From NCBI RefSeq assembly GCF_001645385.1, contig NZ_LVHI01000023.1:415969-479968 (forward strand): DNA of 64,000 bases, read 5' to 3'. The DNA is from Rhodococcoides kyotonense (GTDB taxonomy: Bacteria > Actinomycetota > Actinomycetes > Mycobacteriales > Mycobacteriaceae). Below the pieces are notes generated by a model that was not told where the DNA came from, did not search any database, and worked only from the letters and a program-made list of their open reading frames with translations. Shown piece after piece: positions 38,636-47,181 of the stretch. The number at the start of each line of letters is the position of its first letter. Positions within the stretch are counted from its first letter, which is position 1. Both the position numbers and the translations under genes were made by a program.

Positions 38636-40984
38636 GTGACGACTGCTCTGAAAACTGTGAACAAGCGCATAGCCGAGGAACTCGACGTATCCGAAGGTCA
38701 GGTCAGCGCTGCCGTGGATCTGCTGGACAGCGGATCGACCGTGCCGTTCATCGCTCGGTACCGCAAGGAAGTCACCGGCATGCTCGACGACGCGCAGCTC
38801 CGTCAGCTCGAAGAACGGCTCCGGTACCTCCGTGAGCTCGACGAGCGACGCGACGCGGTCATCGAATCGATTCGCTCGCAGGGCAAGCTCGACGAGGCTC
38901 TCGAACAATCACTGATGCTGGCCGAGACCAAGGCCCGCGTCGAGGACATCTACCTGCCGTTCAAGCCCAAGCGTCGGACCAAGGCGCAGATCGCGCGCGA
39001 GGCGGGCCACGAACCCGTCGCCGACGCCCTCATCACCGATCCCACTACCGATCCCGCGTCGTACGACTCCGAGCAGCTCGACGGCGCGCGCGCCATCCTC
39101 GTCGAGCGCTTCGCCGAGGACGCCGACCTGGTGGGCGAACTGCGTGAATTGATGTGGACCCGTGGAAAACTGGTCTCGACCGTGCGCAAGGGCAAGGAAG
39201 AAGGAGGCGCCAAGTTCGCCGACTACTTCGAATTCTCCGAACCGTTCACGTCGTTGCCGTCGCACCGCATTCTGGCGACGCTGCGCGGCGAGAAGGAAGA
39301 AGTTCTGTCCCTGGGGTTCGAACCGGAGCAGGACGAGACGCCTCCCGGTGAGCGGACGGTGTACGAGGGACGCATCGCCACCGCGTTCGGTATCGCCGAC
39401 CAGGGCAGGGCCGCGGATCGGTGGTTGCTCGACACGGTGCGATGGGCTTGGCGTACCAAACTGCTCGTGACCCTCGCCATCGACGTTCGGATGCGGCTTC
39501 GCCAGTCCGCGGAGCAGGATGCCGTCGACGTCTTCGCTACCAACCTGAAGGACCTGCTGCTCGCTGCGCCCGCGGGCAATCGCGCGACGATGGGCCTGGA
39601 CCCCGGGTTCCGCACCGGGACGAAGGTCGCGGTCGTCGATTCGACCGGCAAGGTCGTCGACCACGACACGATCTACCCGCACAAGCCCCAGGGCAAATGG
39701 GATCAGGCTGTCGCGACGTTGGCCGCGCTTGCCGCGAAGCATTCGGTCCAGCTCATCGCCATCGGCAACGGCACGGCGTCCCGCGAGACCGATGCGCTTG
39801 CTGCCGACCTGATCTCGAAGTTCCCGGAAGCGGGTCTGACCAAGGTCGTCGTGTCCGAGGCAGGCGCTTCGGTGTACTCGGCGTCGGCATACGCGTCGAG
39901 CGAACTTCCCGAGCTCGACGTCTCGATCCGAGGCGCCGTCTCCATCGCGCGTCGGCTGCAGGATCCGCTCGCCGAGCTCGTGAAGATCGATCCCAAGTCC
40001 ATCGGCGTCGGCCAGTACCAGCACGACATCTCCGAATCCCTGCTGGCGCGTTCGCTCGGTGCGGTCGTCGAGGACGCGGTGAACGCTGTCGGCGTCGACG
40101 TCAACACCGCGTCGGTCCCGTTGCTGTCGCGTGTGTCGGGCATCGCCGGTTCGCTTGCGGAAAGCATTGTCGCGCACCGTGATCAGAACGGTCCCTTCAC
40201 CTCGCGCTCCAAGCTGAAGGACGTCGCGCGTCTCGGGCCGAAGGCATTCGAGCAGTGTGCCGGCTTCCTGCGGATCCAGGACGGCGACGATCCGCTCGAC
40301 CGGTCGAGCGTGCACCCCGAGGCGTACCCGGTGGTTCGCCGCATCGTGGATTCGGCGGGCGTCGGGGTGCTCGAGGTCATCGGCAACACGTCGCTGCTGC
40401 GCGGTCTGCAGCCGCAGCAGTTCGCCGACGAGCGCTTCGGTATCCCGACGGTCACCGACATCATCGCCGAACTCGAGAAGCCGGGCCGCGACCCGCGACC
40501 GGAATTCAAGACGGCGACGTTCGCCGCCGGGATCGAGAAGGTCGCCGACCTGAAGCCGGGCATGACGCTGGAAGGCGTCGTCACCAACGTGGCAGCGTTC
40601 GGGGCCTTCGTCGACGTCGGTGTGCACCAGGACGGACTCGTCCACGTCTCCGCGATGTCGCACAACTTCGTCAAGGATCCGCGCGAGGTCGTCAAGTCGG
40701 GTGACGTCGTCAAGGTCAAGGTCATGGAGGTCGACGTCCCACGTCAGCGCATCGGCTTGAGTCTGCGCCTCGACGACGAACCGGGCGCGGCCGCCAAGGA
40801 CAAGCCTCGTGGCGGGTCCGGCGGGGGACAGCGCGGGGGGAACGGAGGCGGGCCGCGTAATGGCCAGCAGGATCGCAGGTCCCAGGCGGGCCGTCGCGAC
40901 AATCGCGGGGGGAGTCGCCAAGCGAGCGCACCGGCGAGTGGATCGATGGCCGACGCGCTACGGAAGGCCGGATTCGGGAAGTAA
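38636..40984 (+). CDS. tex: Tex-family transcription accessory / S1 RNA-binding protein
   Basis: A 782-residue Tex protein: N-terminal helical domain (VPFIARYRKEVTGMLDD), YqgF/RNase H-like domain (about 320-450; MGLDPGFRTGTKVAVVDSTG), helix-hairpin-helix region (VNTASVPLLSRVSGI) and a C-terminal S1 domain (about 640-715; GMTLEGVVTNVAAFGAFVDV). The last 55 residues are a Gly/Arg/Gln-rich RGG-like tail, suited to RNA binding. TAGGGT at 38622-38627 lies 8 nt before the GTG start, a leaderless-type promoter. Its role in transcription or RNA turnover is inferred from family members. No tex ortholog occupies the lppW-rplS interval in the M. tuberculosis order I recall. Confidence 0.93.
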   Translation: MTTALKTVNKRIAEELDVSEGQVSAAVDLLDSGSTVPFIARYRKEVTGMLDDAQLRQLEERLRYLRELDERRDAVIESIRSQGKLDEALEQSLMLAETKARVEDIYLPFKPKRRTKAQIAREAGHEPVADALITDPTTDPASYDSEQLDGARAILVERFAEDADLVGELRELMWTRGKLVSTVRKGKEEGGAKFADYFEFSEPFTSLPSHRILATLRGEKEEVLSLGFEPEQDETPPGERTVYEGRIATAFGIADQGRAADRWLLDTVRWAWRTKLLVTLAIDVRMRLRQSAEQDAVDVFATNLKDLLLAAPAGNRATMGLDPGFRTGTKVAVVDSTGKVVDHDTIYPHKPQGKWDQAVATLAALAAKHSVQLIAIGNGTASRETDALAADLISKFPEAGLTKVVVSEAGASVYSASAYASSELPELDVSIRGAVSIARRLQDPLAELVKIDPKSIGVGQYQHDISESLLARSLGAVVEDAVNAVGVDVNTASVPLLSRVSGIAGSLAESIVAHRDQNGPFTSRSKLKDVARLGPKAFEQCAGFLRIQDGDDPLDRSSVHPEAYPVVRRIVDSAGVGVLEVIGNTSLLRGLQPQQFADERFGIPTVTDIIAELEKPGRDPRPEFKTATFAAGIEKVADLKPGMTLEGVVTNVAAFGAFVDVGVHQDGLVHVSAMSHNFVKDPREVVKSGDVVKVKVMEVDVPRQRIGLSLRLDDEPGAAAKDKPRGGSGGGQRGGNGGGPRNGQQDRRSQAGRRDNRGGSRQASAPASGSMADALRKAGFGK

Positions 40985-40999
40985 CATCTCGTTTCACGT

Positions 41000-41845
41000 G
41001 TGAAGGGAGATGCGGCGGCCGTGAAGTGGTTGGATCGTGAGATCATCGCGCACGGCCGCCTGCCTCTTCTGTGTTTCCTCCTCGGCTTCGTCGTGGGTTT
41101 CCTGTTGATTCGCTTGAGCGTCAGGATGATTCGCGCGCAGGTCAGGTGGTGGCCCGGAAACATCACGCCCGGCGGACAGCACATCCATCACGTCGTGTTC
41201 GGCATCGTCTTGATGCTGGTGTCCGGCGTCTCGTTGATCGCCGTCTTCGAGGACGCCACCCAGGAGACCGGGGCAGTGCTCGCCACCTTGTTCGGCGTGG
41301 GTGCCGCGCTCGTCCTCGACGAGTTCGCGCTGATCTTCTATCTGCAGGACGTCTACTGGGCGGAGCAGGGACGGACCTCGGTCGACGCCGTGTTCGTCGC
41401 TGTCGCGGGCACCGGCTTGCTACTCCTCGGATTCCACCCACTCGAACTGTTGAACGTCACCGACATTCGACGAAGCCCGGACACATGGGTTCGCGTCGGT
41501 TACGTGGTGTTGGCCGTCGTCAATCTCGGACTCTGTGCCGTTGTCGTGCTGAAGGGGAAGATCTGGACCGGTCTGATCGGGCTGTTCTTCGTTCCGATTC
41601 TGGTGGTCGCCTCGCTGCGGCTCAGCAGGCCGTCCGCGCCGTGGGCCCGATGGCGGTACACGAGACGTCCGAGGAAGATGGAGCGTGCGTTGCGCCGTGA
41701 ACGCACGATCAGGCGACCGGCCATTCGAGCCAAGATCTACTGCCAGGACCTGATCGCGGGCAAACCGAGCGTGGAGCACGCCGTCTCTGCGACCGAGGAC
41801 GAGCTGGACCGGACCGTACAGCCGGCCGCACCGCCGCGTGGGTGA
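41000..41845 (+). CDS. Uncharacterised multi-pass membrane protein
   Basis: I do not recognise a named family. The 281-residue protein has a first hydrophobic segment at about 21-40 (LLCFLLGFVVGFLLIRL). A conserved-looking PGGQHIHHVVFGIVLML follows, then further spans near 75-95, 100-115, 130-148, 168-187 and 190-210. The Arg-rich cytoplasmic tail (RRPRKMERALRRERTIRRP) is followed by an acidic end. The HIHH cluster at a membrane boundary and an Asp/Glu-bearing span (VLDEFALIFYLQDVYW) suggest metal binding or proton chemistry, but this is speculation. Start is either GTG 41000 or GTG 41021, the latter 11 nt after AAGGGAG. It follows tex by 15 bp and may be co-transcribed. Confidence 0.75.
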   Translation: MKGDAAAVKWLDREIIAHGRLPLLCFLLGFVVGFLLIRLSVRMIRAQVRWWPGNITPGGQHIHHVVFGIVLMLVSGVSLIAVFEDATQETGAVLATLFGVGAALVLDEFALIFYLQDVYWAEQGRTSVDAVFVAVAGTGLLLLGFHPLELLNVTDIRRSPDTWVRVGYVVLAVVNLGLCAVVVLKGKIWTGLIGLFFVPILVVASLRLSRPSAPWARWRYTRRPRKMERALRRERTIRRPAIRAKIYCQDLIAGKPSVEHAVSATEDELDRTVQPAAPPRG

Positions 41846-41868
41846 CCACGATTTCGTGGGCGGAGCGA

Positions 41869-41881
41869 CGTCTGGCACAAT
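41869..41881 (+). promoter_or_regulatory. rplS promoter element (CGTCTGGCACAAT)
   Basis: Identical to the 13-mer upstream of rpsP. It leaves an rplS leader of about 130 nt that contains two small hairpins, GCCTG-TAC-CAGGC and GACAG-TGTTTT-CTGTC. Confidence 0.5.
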
Positions 41882-42016
41882 AGTGGGGTTGCCTGTACCA
41901 GGCACAGACCTAATCGGAGTACGAACCAGCCGAGTTCCGTGTCGACAGTGTTTTCTGTCGTCGCGGTACCGCTCGGTTCCTCTACTCGCGCGAAGAACGC
42001 AAGGATGGCCCCACCG

Positions 42017-42358
42017 ATGAACACTTTGGACTTCTTGGACAACAAGTCGCTGCGCAGCGACGTTCCTGACTTCCGCCCCGGCGACACGCTCAACGTGCAC
42101 GTCAAGGTTATCGAAGGCTCGAAGGAGCGCGTGCAGATCTTCAAGGGCGTCGTCATTCGTCGCCAGGGTGGTGGCGTCCGCGAGACGTTCACCGTGCGCA
42201 AGGTCTCGTTCGGCGTCGGCGTCGAGCGTACTTTCCCGGTGCACAGCCCCAACATCGCTCAGATCGATGTTCTGACCCGCGGTGACGTTCGTCGCGCGAA
42301 GCTGTACTACCTTCGCGATCTGCGTGGCAAGGCCGCCAAGATCAAGGAAAAGCGCTGA
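42017..42358 (+). CDS. rplS: 50S ribosomal protein L19
   Basis: A 113-residue ribosomal protein at the 30S-50S interface. [18 protein letters not shown] opens the protein and [19 protein letters not shown] and [12 protein letters not shown] are the L19 signatures. ATG 42017 fits the family start with an AAGGATGG site about 9 nt upstream. In-frame codons back to 41939 belong to the leader. A terminator hairpin follows 32 bp after the stop. Confidence 0.97.
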   Translation: MNTLDFLDNKSLRSDVPDFRPGDTLNVHVKVIEGSKERVQIFKGVVIRRQGGGVRETFTVRKVSFGVGVERTFPVHSPNIAQIDVLTRGDVRRAKLYYLRDLRGKAAKIKEKR

Positions 42359-42390
42359 CACCAGCTCGTCGACAGACGGCTACATTCTTT

Positions 42391-42428
42391 CCGACGCCGC
42401 ATCACCCAACTGGGTGGTGCGGCGTCGG
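42391..42428 (+). terminator. Hairpin terminator after rplS
   Basis: 17 bp stem (42391-42407 with 42412-42428) with one U-G wobble and loop AACT. Followed by TCGTTGTG, not a strong U-tract. Confidence 0.75.
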
Positions 42429-42499
42429 TCGTTGTGTGACCTGTCACGACACTTGGCGAGTGGGTTCGACGCAGCTCTCGTCCACGGCAGCGCTACGGC

Positions 42500-42514
42500 T
42501 AATCTGGTGCGGTG
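42500..42514 (+). promoter_or_regulatory. Leaderless-type -10 hexamer for lepB
   Basis: TAATCT (42500-42505), six bases GGTGCG, then GTG 42512. Closely matches the sites at pyc and the DAK gene. Confidence 0.55.
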
Positions 42515-43294
42515 GCTGATTCCTCGTACGATCCGAACGGCACTTCGGATTCCGACGCCGACGAACCCGCGACCAGGAAGCGCGAGAAGAAGCCTCGCTC
42601 GTTCTGGCGCGAGCTGCCGATCCTCATCCTCGTCGCCCTTGTCCTCAGTTTCCTGCTGCAGACGTTCATCGCACGGGTCTATCTGATCCCGTCCGAATCG
42701 ATGGAGCCGACGCTGCACGGGTGTCCCGGATGCACCGGTGACCGCATCGTCGTCGAGAAGATCGGCTATCGGTTCGGCGATCCGAAGCCCGGCGACGTCA
42801 TCGTCTTCCGCGGTCCCGACTCGTGGAACGGCGAATACGTGTCGACGCGGTCGTCCAACCCGGTCGTGCGTGGTGCGCAGGAAGTCGGATCGTTGATCGG
42901 CATCGTCGCGCCCGACGAGAACGACTTGGTCAAGCGAGTCATCGCGACCGGAGGCCAGACCGTCGAATGCTGCGACGATCAGGGGCGGGTGCTCGTGGAC
43001 GGCAAGCCGCTCGACGAGCCGTACATTCAGATGGACTTCCCCTTCACGCCCGGCGTTCTGACGTGCGACACCGAGATCAAGTCGGGTCGCTGTTTCTCCG
43101 CGGTCACGGTTCCCGAAGGAAACCTGTGGGTCATGGGGGACAACCGCAGCAATTCGGCGGACTCGAGGTTCCATGTGTCCGACGAACTGAAGGGCACCGT
43201 TCCAGTCGACAACGTCATCGGGCGCGCATTCGTCATCGCGCTGCCGCCGTCGCGCTGGGGCACACTCGACTCGCCCGACATCCAAGGACAGTGA
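42512..43294 (+). CDS. lepB: Type I signal peptidase
   Basis: Membrane-bound Ser/Lys protease that removes Sec and Tat signal peptides. The 260-residue protein has an acidic-then-basic cytoplasmic N-terminus, one membrane span (about 36-54), the nucleophile Ser 63 in IPSESMEPTL and the general base Lys 141 in NDLVKRVIATGG. The C-terminal boxes VMGDNRSNSADSR and GRAFVIALPPS follow. A cysteine-bearing insert (GCPGCTG and ECCDDQG) is typical of actinobacterial LepB. rnhB follows after 15 bp. It serves the exported proteins encoded nearby, including the M23 peptidases and the beta-propeller. Confidence 0.96.
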   Translation: MADSSYDPNGTSDSDADEPATRKREKKPRSFWRELPILILVALVLSFLLQTFIARVYLIPSESMEPTLHGCPGCTGDRIVVEKIGYRFGDPKPGDVIVFRGPDSWNGEYVSTRSSNPVVRGAQEVGSLIGIVAPDENDLVKRVIATGGQTVECCDDQGRVLVDGKPLDEPYIQMDFPFTPGVLTCDTEIKSGRCFSAVTVPEGNLWVMGDNRSNSADSRFHVSDELKGTVPVDNVIGRAFVIALPPSRWGTLDSPDIQGQ

Positions 43295-43309
43295 AACCGA
43301 GCAGAACAG

Positions 43310-44056
43310 ATGGCTAGAACGAGTACGAGCCGGTCCCGCGGCCGGCCACCGTGGCCACCGCGGCCGGTCATCCGCCGGTCCTCGGGTCTGCGGACCATGG
43401 AGTCCGCCCTGGATCGACACGGGTTGGGCCCCGTCGCCGGGGTGGACGAGGCGGGTCGAGGTGCGTGCGCCGGACCACTGACGGTTGCCGCGTGCGTGCT
43501 GGGGCCGAAACGGTACGAGTCGTTGGCGGACCTCGACGACTCGAAGAAGCTGACGGAGAAGCGTCGTGAACTGCTGTTCCCGAAGATCCAGCGGCTCGCG
43601 CTCGCGTGGAGCATCGTGTTCATCGAAGCCGAAGAGATCGACCGCATCGGTCTGCACGTCGCGAACATCGAGGGGATGAGACGTGCCGTTGCGGGCCTCG
43701 GCGTCGCGCCGGGGTACGTGTTGACCGACGGATTTCGCGTCCCTGGGCTGCCCGCGCCGTCGCTACCCGTCATCGGCGGCGACGCGACTGCCGCATGCAT
43801 CGCCGCGGCCAGCGTGCTGGCCAAGGTGTCGCGGGACCGCGTCATGGTCGAGATGGATTCCTCGATTCCCGGATACGGCTTCGCGATACACAAGGGATAC
43901 AGCACCAAGGCGCACGCAGCCGCCATGGTCGAGCTGGGCCCGTGCGAGGAACACCGGATGTCCTACGCCAACGTGTCTGCAGCGGCGGCCGGTCGTCCCG
44001 ATTCGGTGGCCGCGGTGTTGGGGCGGATGGACTGCACGGACACCGGTGCGCGATGA
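43310..44056 (+). CDS. rnhB: Ribonuclease HII
   Basis: Removes ribonucleotides misincorporated in DNA and RNA from RNA-DNA hybrids. 248 residues: [15 protein letters not shown] carries the catalytic Asp 46 and Glu 47. [13 protein letters not shown] and the C-terminal [18 protein letters not shown], with the further acidic residues in the barrel, complete the site. The first 30 residues are an Arg/Pro-rich extension; a start nearer residue 30 (ATG before ESALDRHG) cannot be excluded. It lies between lepB and the DUF2469 gene, as in mycobacteria. Confidence 0.95.
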   Translation: MARTSTSRSRGRPPWPPRPVIRRSSGLRTMESALDRHGLGPVAGVDEAGRGACAGPLTVAACVLGPKRYESLADLDDSKKLTEKRRELLFPKIQRLALAWSIVFIEAEEIDRIGLHVANIEGMRRAVAGLGVAPGYVLTDGFRVPGLPAPSLPVIGGDATAACIAAASVLAKVSRDRVMVEMDSSIPGYGFAIHKGYSTKAHAAAMVELGPCEEHRMSYANVSAAAAGRPDSVAAVLGRMDCTDTGAR

Positions 44057-44096
44057 TTGACGTTCATGCAAACAGACGGAGGATGAGTAGAAACCG

Positions 44097-44402
44097 ATGA
44101 GTGCCGAGGATCTCGAAAAGTACGAAACCGAGATGGAGCTCTCGCTGTATCGCGAGTATCGGGACATTGTCGGTCAGTTCAACTATGTCGTGGAAACCGA
44201 ACGGCGTTTCTACCTCGCGAACTCCGTAGAACTCATACCGCACAACGCCGACGGCGAGATCTATTTCGAGCTTCGCATGTCGGACGCATGGGTCTGGGAC
44301 ATGTACCGGCCCGCGCGGTTCGTCAAGCATGTCCGCGTCATCACCTTCAAGGACGTCAACATCGAGGAGCTCGACAAACCGGATCTGCGGCTTCCGGAGT
44401 AG
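44097..44402 (+). CDS. DUF2469 family protein
   Basis: A 101-residue protein highly conserved in Mycobacteriales (Rv2901c counterpart) and always next to rnhB. MSAEDLEKYETEMELSLYRE and the aromatic-rich VWDMYRPARFVKHVRVITF are its hallmarks. It has no transmembrane segment or catalytic motif and its function is unknown. A GGAGGATGAGT-like site precedes the ATG. The stop is followed 4 bp later by the small membrane ORF at 44407. Confidence 0.92.
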   Translation: MSAEDLEKYETEMELSLYREYRDIVGQFNYVVETERRFYLANSVELIPHNADGEIYFELRMSDAWVWDMYRPARFVKHVRVITFKDVNIEELDKPDLRLPE

Positions 44403-44406
44403 AAGT

Positions 44407-44565
44407 ATGTCGGTGACGCTGTGGTTGTTGCTCGTCGCGGCAGCGATCTATCTGTTCGGACGTCGGCGCTCGCGTCGAAACCTCGTGATGTGCGGCCAAT
44501 TGATCGGTCTGGTCGCGGTGTGCCTCGTGGTGGGGCAAGTCGGCTGGCAAATTCTTGCGCAATGA
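44407..44565 (+). CDS. Small hydrophobic two-span membrane protein
   Basis: A 52-residue ORF. MSVTLWLLLVAAAIYLFGRR is one membrane span followed by a basic RRRSRRN loop, then LIGLVAVCLVVGQVGWQIL is a second span. A GGAG site lies 7 nt before the ATG and the start is only 4 bp after the DUF2469 stop, so it is probably co-translated. No named family is recognised; it is short enough to be skipped by many annotations. The hydrophobic-basic-hydrophobic layout favours a real inner-membrane protein over chance. Confidence 0.55.
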   Translation: MSVTLWLLLVAAAIYLFGRRRSRRNLVMCGQLIGLVAVCLVVGQVGWQILAQ

Positions 44566-44758
44566 TCACTGTAGTGTGAATCGTTGCGACACACCGTATT
44601 TCGATGAGTCGACGCATTCGGGTCGGGTGAAATGGCTCATATAAACGGGGTCATTGTTGCTGAAAAGAAACTGTGGATTCAGCGATTGTTTTGTCCGATC
44701 GGAGGAATGAGTGGTAGAAACATGCATACATCATTCCTTGACGGTTAGAGGTTCGGAC
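44566..44758. promoter_or_regulatory. AT-rich promoter region of the lsr2-type gene
   Basis: This 193 bp gap is visibly richer in A and T than its surroundings (runs such as CATATAAAC near 44639, GAAAAGAAAC near 44660, GATTGTTTTGTCC near 44686). AT-rich tracts are what Lsr2 binds, so autoregulation is plausible. An AGAGG site precedes the ATG at 44759. Confidence 0.5.
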
Positions 44759-45097
44759 ATGGCGCGTAAGACACTCGTCCAAATGATCGATGATGTCGAT
44801 GGGTCGGTCATCAAGGAGGGGCAGGGCGAAACCGTCGAATTCGGTATCGACGGCAATCTGTATCGCATCGACCTGAATCTGAAGCACGCGAACGAATTAC
44901 ACGAGCAATTGGCGTTCTGGATCGAACACGCGGAGAAGGTTTCCGGCCGCCGGAGCAAGAAAGTCGCGTCGGCGCCGTCCCGCGGGAAAGTCGATTTGCA
45001 GGATGTTCGCGCGTGGGCTCGCGAGAACGGCTACGAGGTCAGTGCTCGCGGAAGAATCAGCCAGGACGTGCAGGCAGCCTACGAGGCAGCACACTGA
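44759..45097 (+). CDS. lsr2: Lsr2-family nucleoid-associated protein
   Basis: A 112-residue H-NS-like silencer of AT-rich DNA. The N-terminal dimerisation domain (ARKTLVQMIDDVDGSVIKEG) and C-terminal DNA-binding domain are both present. The latter contains an AT-hook-like RGR in EVSARGRISQDV, and the end AAYEAAH is typical. ATG 44759 gives the standard start; upstream in-frame codons to 44711 have no support. It lies between DUF2469 and yraN, a place where M. tuberculosis has no lsr2 (its gene is Rv3597c), so this is probably one of several paralogs. A strong terminator follows. Confidence 0.95.
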   Translation: MARKTLVQMIDDVDGSVIKEGQGETVEFGIDGNLYRIDLNLKHANELHEQLAFWIEHAEKVSGRRSKKVASAPSRGKVDLQDVRAWARENGYEVSARGRISQDVQAAYEAAH

Positions 45098-45126
45098 AAC
45101 CGCGATAGTTCACAAAAGCTCGACTC

Positions 45127-45159
45127 TCGATGCCCCGGCCGATTCGGCCGGGGCATCGA
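45127..45159 (+). terminator. Hairpin terminator after lsr2
   Basis: Stem TCGATGCCCCGGCC with its perfect complement (14 bp, 45127-45140 with 45146-45159), loop GATTC. It starts 30 bp after the lsr2 stop and is followed by ATCGTTTCG. Confidence 0.8.
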
Positions 45160-45319
45160 ATCGTTTCGGGCGGCCTTTCTCACCCCGTTCATCCACAGCT
45201 TCGCTTCGTCCACAGGGCAATTCTCGACCTGCGGTTTCTCCGATGTCACCGGCGGCACGACAGTGCATGGTCGTGCAGTGGTTCGGCAGTCGGCGGACCG
45301 ACGATCAGTGGGGGAATGG

Positions 45320-45673
45320 ATGTCGAATGCGGAGTTGGGGGCTCGGGGCGAAGCGTTCGCCGCGCTGCACCTGGTGGAGTCCGGAATGGAATTGGTCGAC
45401 CGGAATTGGCGGTGCAGACACGGCGAGTTGGACATCGTCGCTCGTGACGGCGAGACGATGGTGTTCGTCGAGGTGAAGACGCGGTCGGGCACCGGGTACG
45501 GAACTCCGGCGGAGGCCGTGACGCCCGTCAAACGCGATCGAATTCGCAAGTTGGCGCTGATGTGGCTCGCGGAACACGATTATCCCTGGGTGCGAATGCG
45601 TTTCGACGTCGTAGCAATCCTGGTGACCCGAGACGGCGATCCAGTGGTGTCGCACTTGCGGGCGGTGTTCTGA
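45320..45673 (+). CDS. yraN: UPF0102 / YraN-family endonuclease-like protein
   Basis: A 117-residue restriction-endonuclease-fold protein (Holliday-junction-resolvase-like). GARGEAFAALHLVESGMELV and the catalytic-like RHGELDIVARDGETMVFVEVKTRSG contain the E-x-D and E-x-K residues of the fold. ATG 45320 follows a GGGGA site; an upstream ATG at 45263 would add 19 unconserved residues. Its stop overlaps the comM start as TGATG. The trio yraN-comM-dprA is the usual actinobacterial DNA-processing operon (Rv2898c-Rv2896c). Confidence 0.93.
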   Translation: MSNAELGARGEAFAALHLVESGMELVDRNWRCRHGELDIVARDGETMVFVEVKTRSGTGYGTPAEAVTPVKRDRIRKLALMWLAEHDYPWVRMRFDVVAILVTRDGDPVVSHLRAVF

Positions 45674-47181
45674 TGGCGCTCGGAAAAGCCTTCTCGGTCG
45701 CGGTCACCGGTGTCGACGGTCAGGTCGTCGAGATCGAGGCGGATATAGGCAGAGGATTGCCAGGAACACATCTGGTGGGATTGCCGGATACCGCCTTGCA
45801 CGAATCACGCGACCGCATCAAGGCTGCGGTGTCGAATTCGGGTGGTAGTTGGCCCGATTCGCGCGTGGTGCTCGCGTTGTCGCCGGCGACCCTGCCGAAG
45901 ATGGGATCGGTGTACGACCTCGCGCTCGCGTTGGCGGTACTGCACGCCGACAAGCAGATTCCCCGTGCGTCGATGCGGCGGACGGTGTTTCTGGGGGAGT
46001 TGGCTCTCGATGGTCGACTGCGGAGAATTCGCGGAGTTCTGCCCGCGGTACTGGCGGCGAAGAACGCGGGATGGTCCTCGGTGGTGGTGCCGACGGCCGC
46101 GTTGGCCGAGGCAGGTCTCGTCGACGGAATCGACGTGTTCGGGGCGCGGTCGCTGAAGGACGTGGTGGCCTGGCTGCGCGGCGAGGACGATCTCGTTCGC
46201 CCGGCGCCCGGTGTGTGGGACGACGGGGTGTCGTACCCGGACATGAGCGAGGTCGTCGGGCAACCGGAGGCACGGTGGGCTCTGGAGGTCGCGGCCGCGG
46301 GTGCGCATCACGTCATGTTGACCGGGCCGCCGGGCATCGGGAAGACGATGCTGGCCCAGCGTCTCCCGGGAATACTTCCCCCGTTGACCGAGCAGGAGGC
46401 GTTGGAAGTGACGGCGATCCATTCGGTCGCCGGGACGTTGCCCGACGACCGGCCGTTGATCGGTTCGCCGCCGTTCATCGCGCCGCACCATTCGACGTCG
46501 GTCAGTGCCATGGTCGGAGGCGGATCCGGAATGGCGAAACCCGGCGCCGTCAGCCGGGCGCATCGTGGTGTCCTGTTTCTCGACGAATGCGCCGAGATCG
46601 GCGTGAAGGTGCTCGAGTCGTTGCGAACACCGTTGGAAGACGGGGAGATTCGCATCGCGCGCCGCGACGGTGTGGCGCGGTACCCGGCTCGATTCCAGTT
46701 GGTTCTCGCTGCCAATCCGTGCCCGTGCGCTCCCGCACGCGACGTCGACTGCGTCTGCACGCCGACGGTGCGACGGAAATATCTCGGAAAACTATCCGGG
46801 CCTCTGCTCGATCGCGTCGACCTCCGAATTGCGATGAAAGCGGTCGCCACAGGAGCTCTGACGGACGACGTGGGCGAGACCACCGAGGTGGTGAGGGCAC
46901 GGGTCACCGGTGCACGTGATGCAGCAGCCGAACGCTGGCGCGACTACGGATGGCGCACCAACGCAGAGGTGCCGGGTCCTGCACTGCGCCAGAAGTTCAC
47001 GCTGCCCCGGGAATCGGTGAGACCGATCGAGCGGGCGCTCCGGAACGGATCGCTGACCGCGCGAGGGGCGGACCGCGCTCTGCGGGTGTCGTGGACCCTG
47101 TGCGATCTGGCGGGCGGCACCGTGCCCGGCATCGACGAGGTCGGCGCGGCGCTCGATTTTCGAGACAGGGGAATGTCGTGA
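45673..47181 (+). CDS. comM: YifB-family Mg chelatase-like AAA ATPase (ComM)
   Basis: A 502-residue AAA+ protein related to Mg-chelatase subunit I. It has an N-terminal LonC/S5-like domain (ALGKAFSVAVTGVDGQVVEI, about 1-170), Walker A TGPPGIGKTMLAQRL near 218, Walker B LFLDECAEIG near 300, sensor residues in LAANPCPCA and the family C-terminal domain (VSWTLCDLAG). In Vibrio, ComM is a branch-migration helicase for natural transformation; the actinobacterial role is inferred. GTG-start dprA overlaps its stop by 4 nt. Confidence 0.95.
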   Translation: MALGKAFSVAVTGVDGQVVEIEADIGRGLPGTHLVGLPDTALHESRDRIKAAVSNSGGSWPDSRVVLALSPATLPKMGSVYDLALALAVLHADKQIPRASMRRTVFLGELALDGRLRRIRGVLPAVLAAKNAGWSSVVVPTAALAEAGLVDGIDVFGARSLKDVVAWLRGEDDLVRPAPGVWDDGVSYPDMSEVVGQPEARWALEVAAAGAHHVMLTGPPGIGKTMLAQRLPGILPPLTEQEALEVTAIHSVAGTLPDDRPLIGSPPFIAPHHSTSVSAMVGGGSGMAKPGAVSRAHRGVLFLDECAEIGVKVLESLRTPLEDGEIRIARRDGVARYPARFQLVLAANPCPCAPARDVDCVCTPTVRRKYLGKLSGPLLDRVDLRIAMKAVATGALTDDVGETTEVVRARVTGARDAAAERWRDYGWRTNAEVPGPALRQKFTLPRESVRPIERALRNGSLTARGADRALRVSWTLCDLAGGTVPGIDEVGAALDFRDRGMS

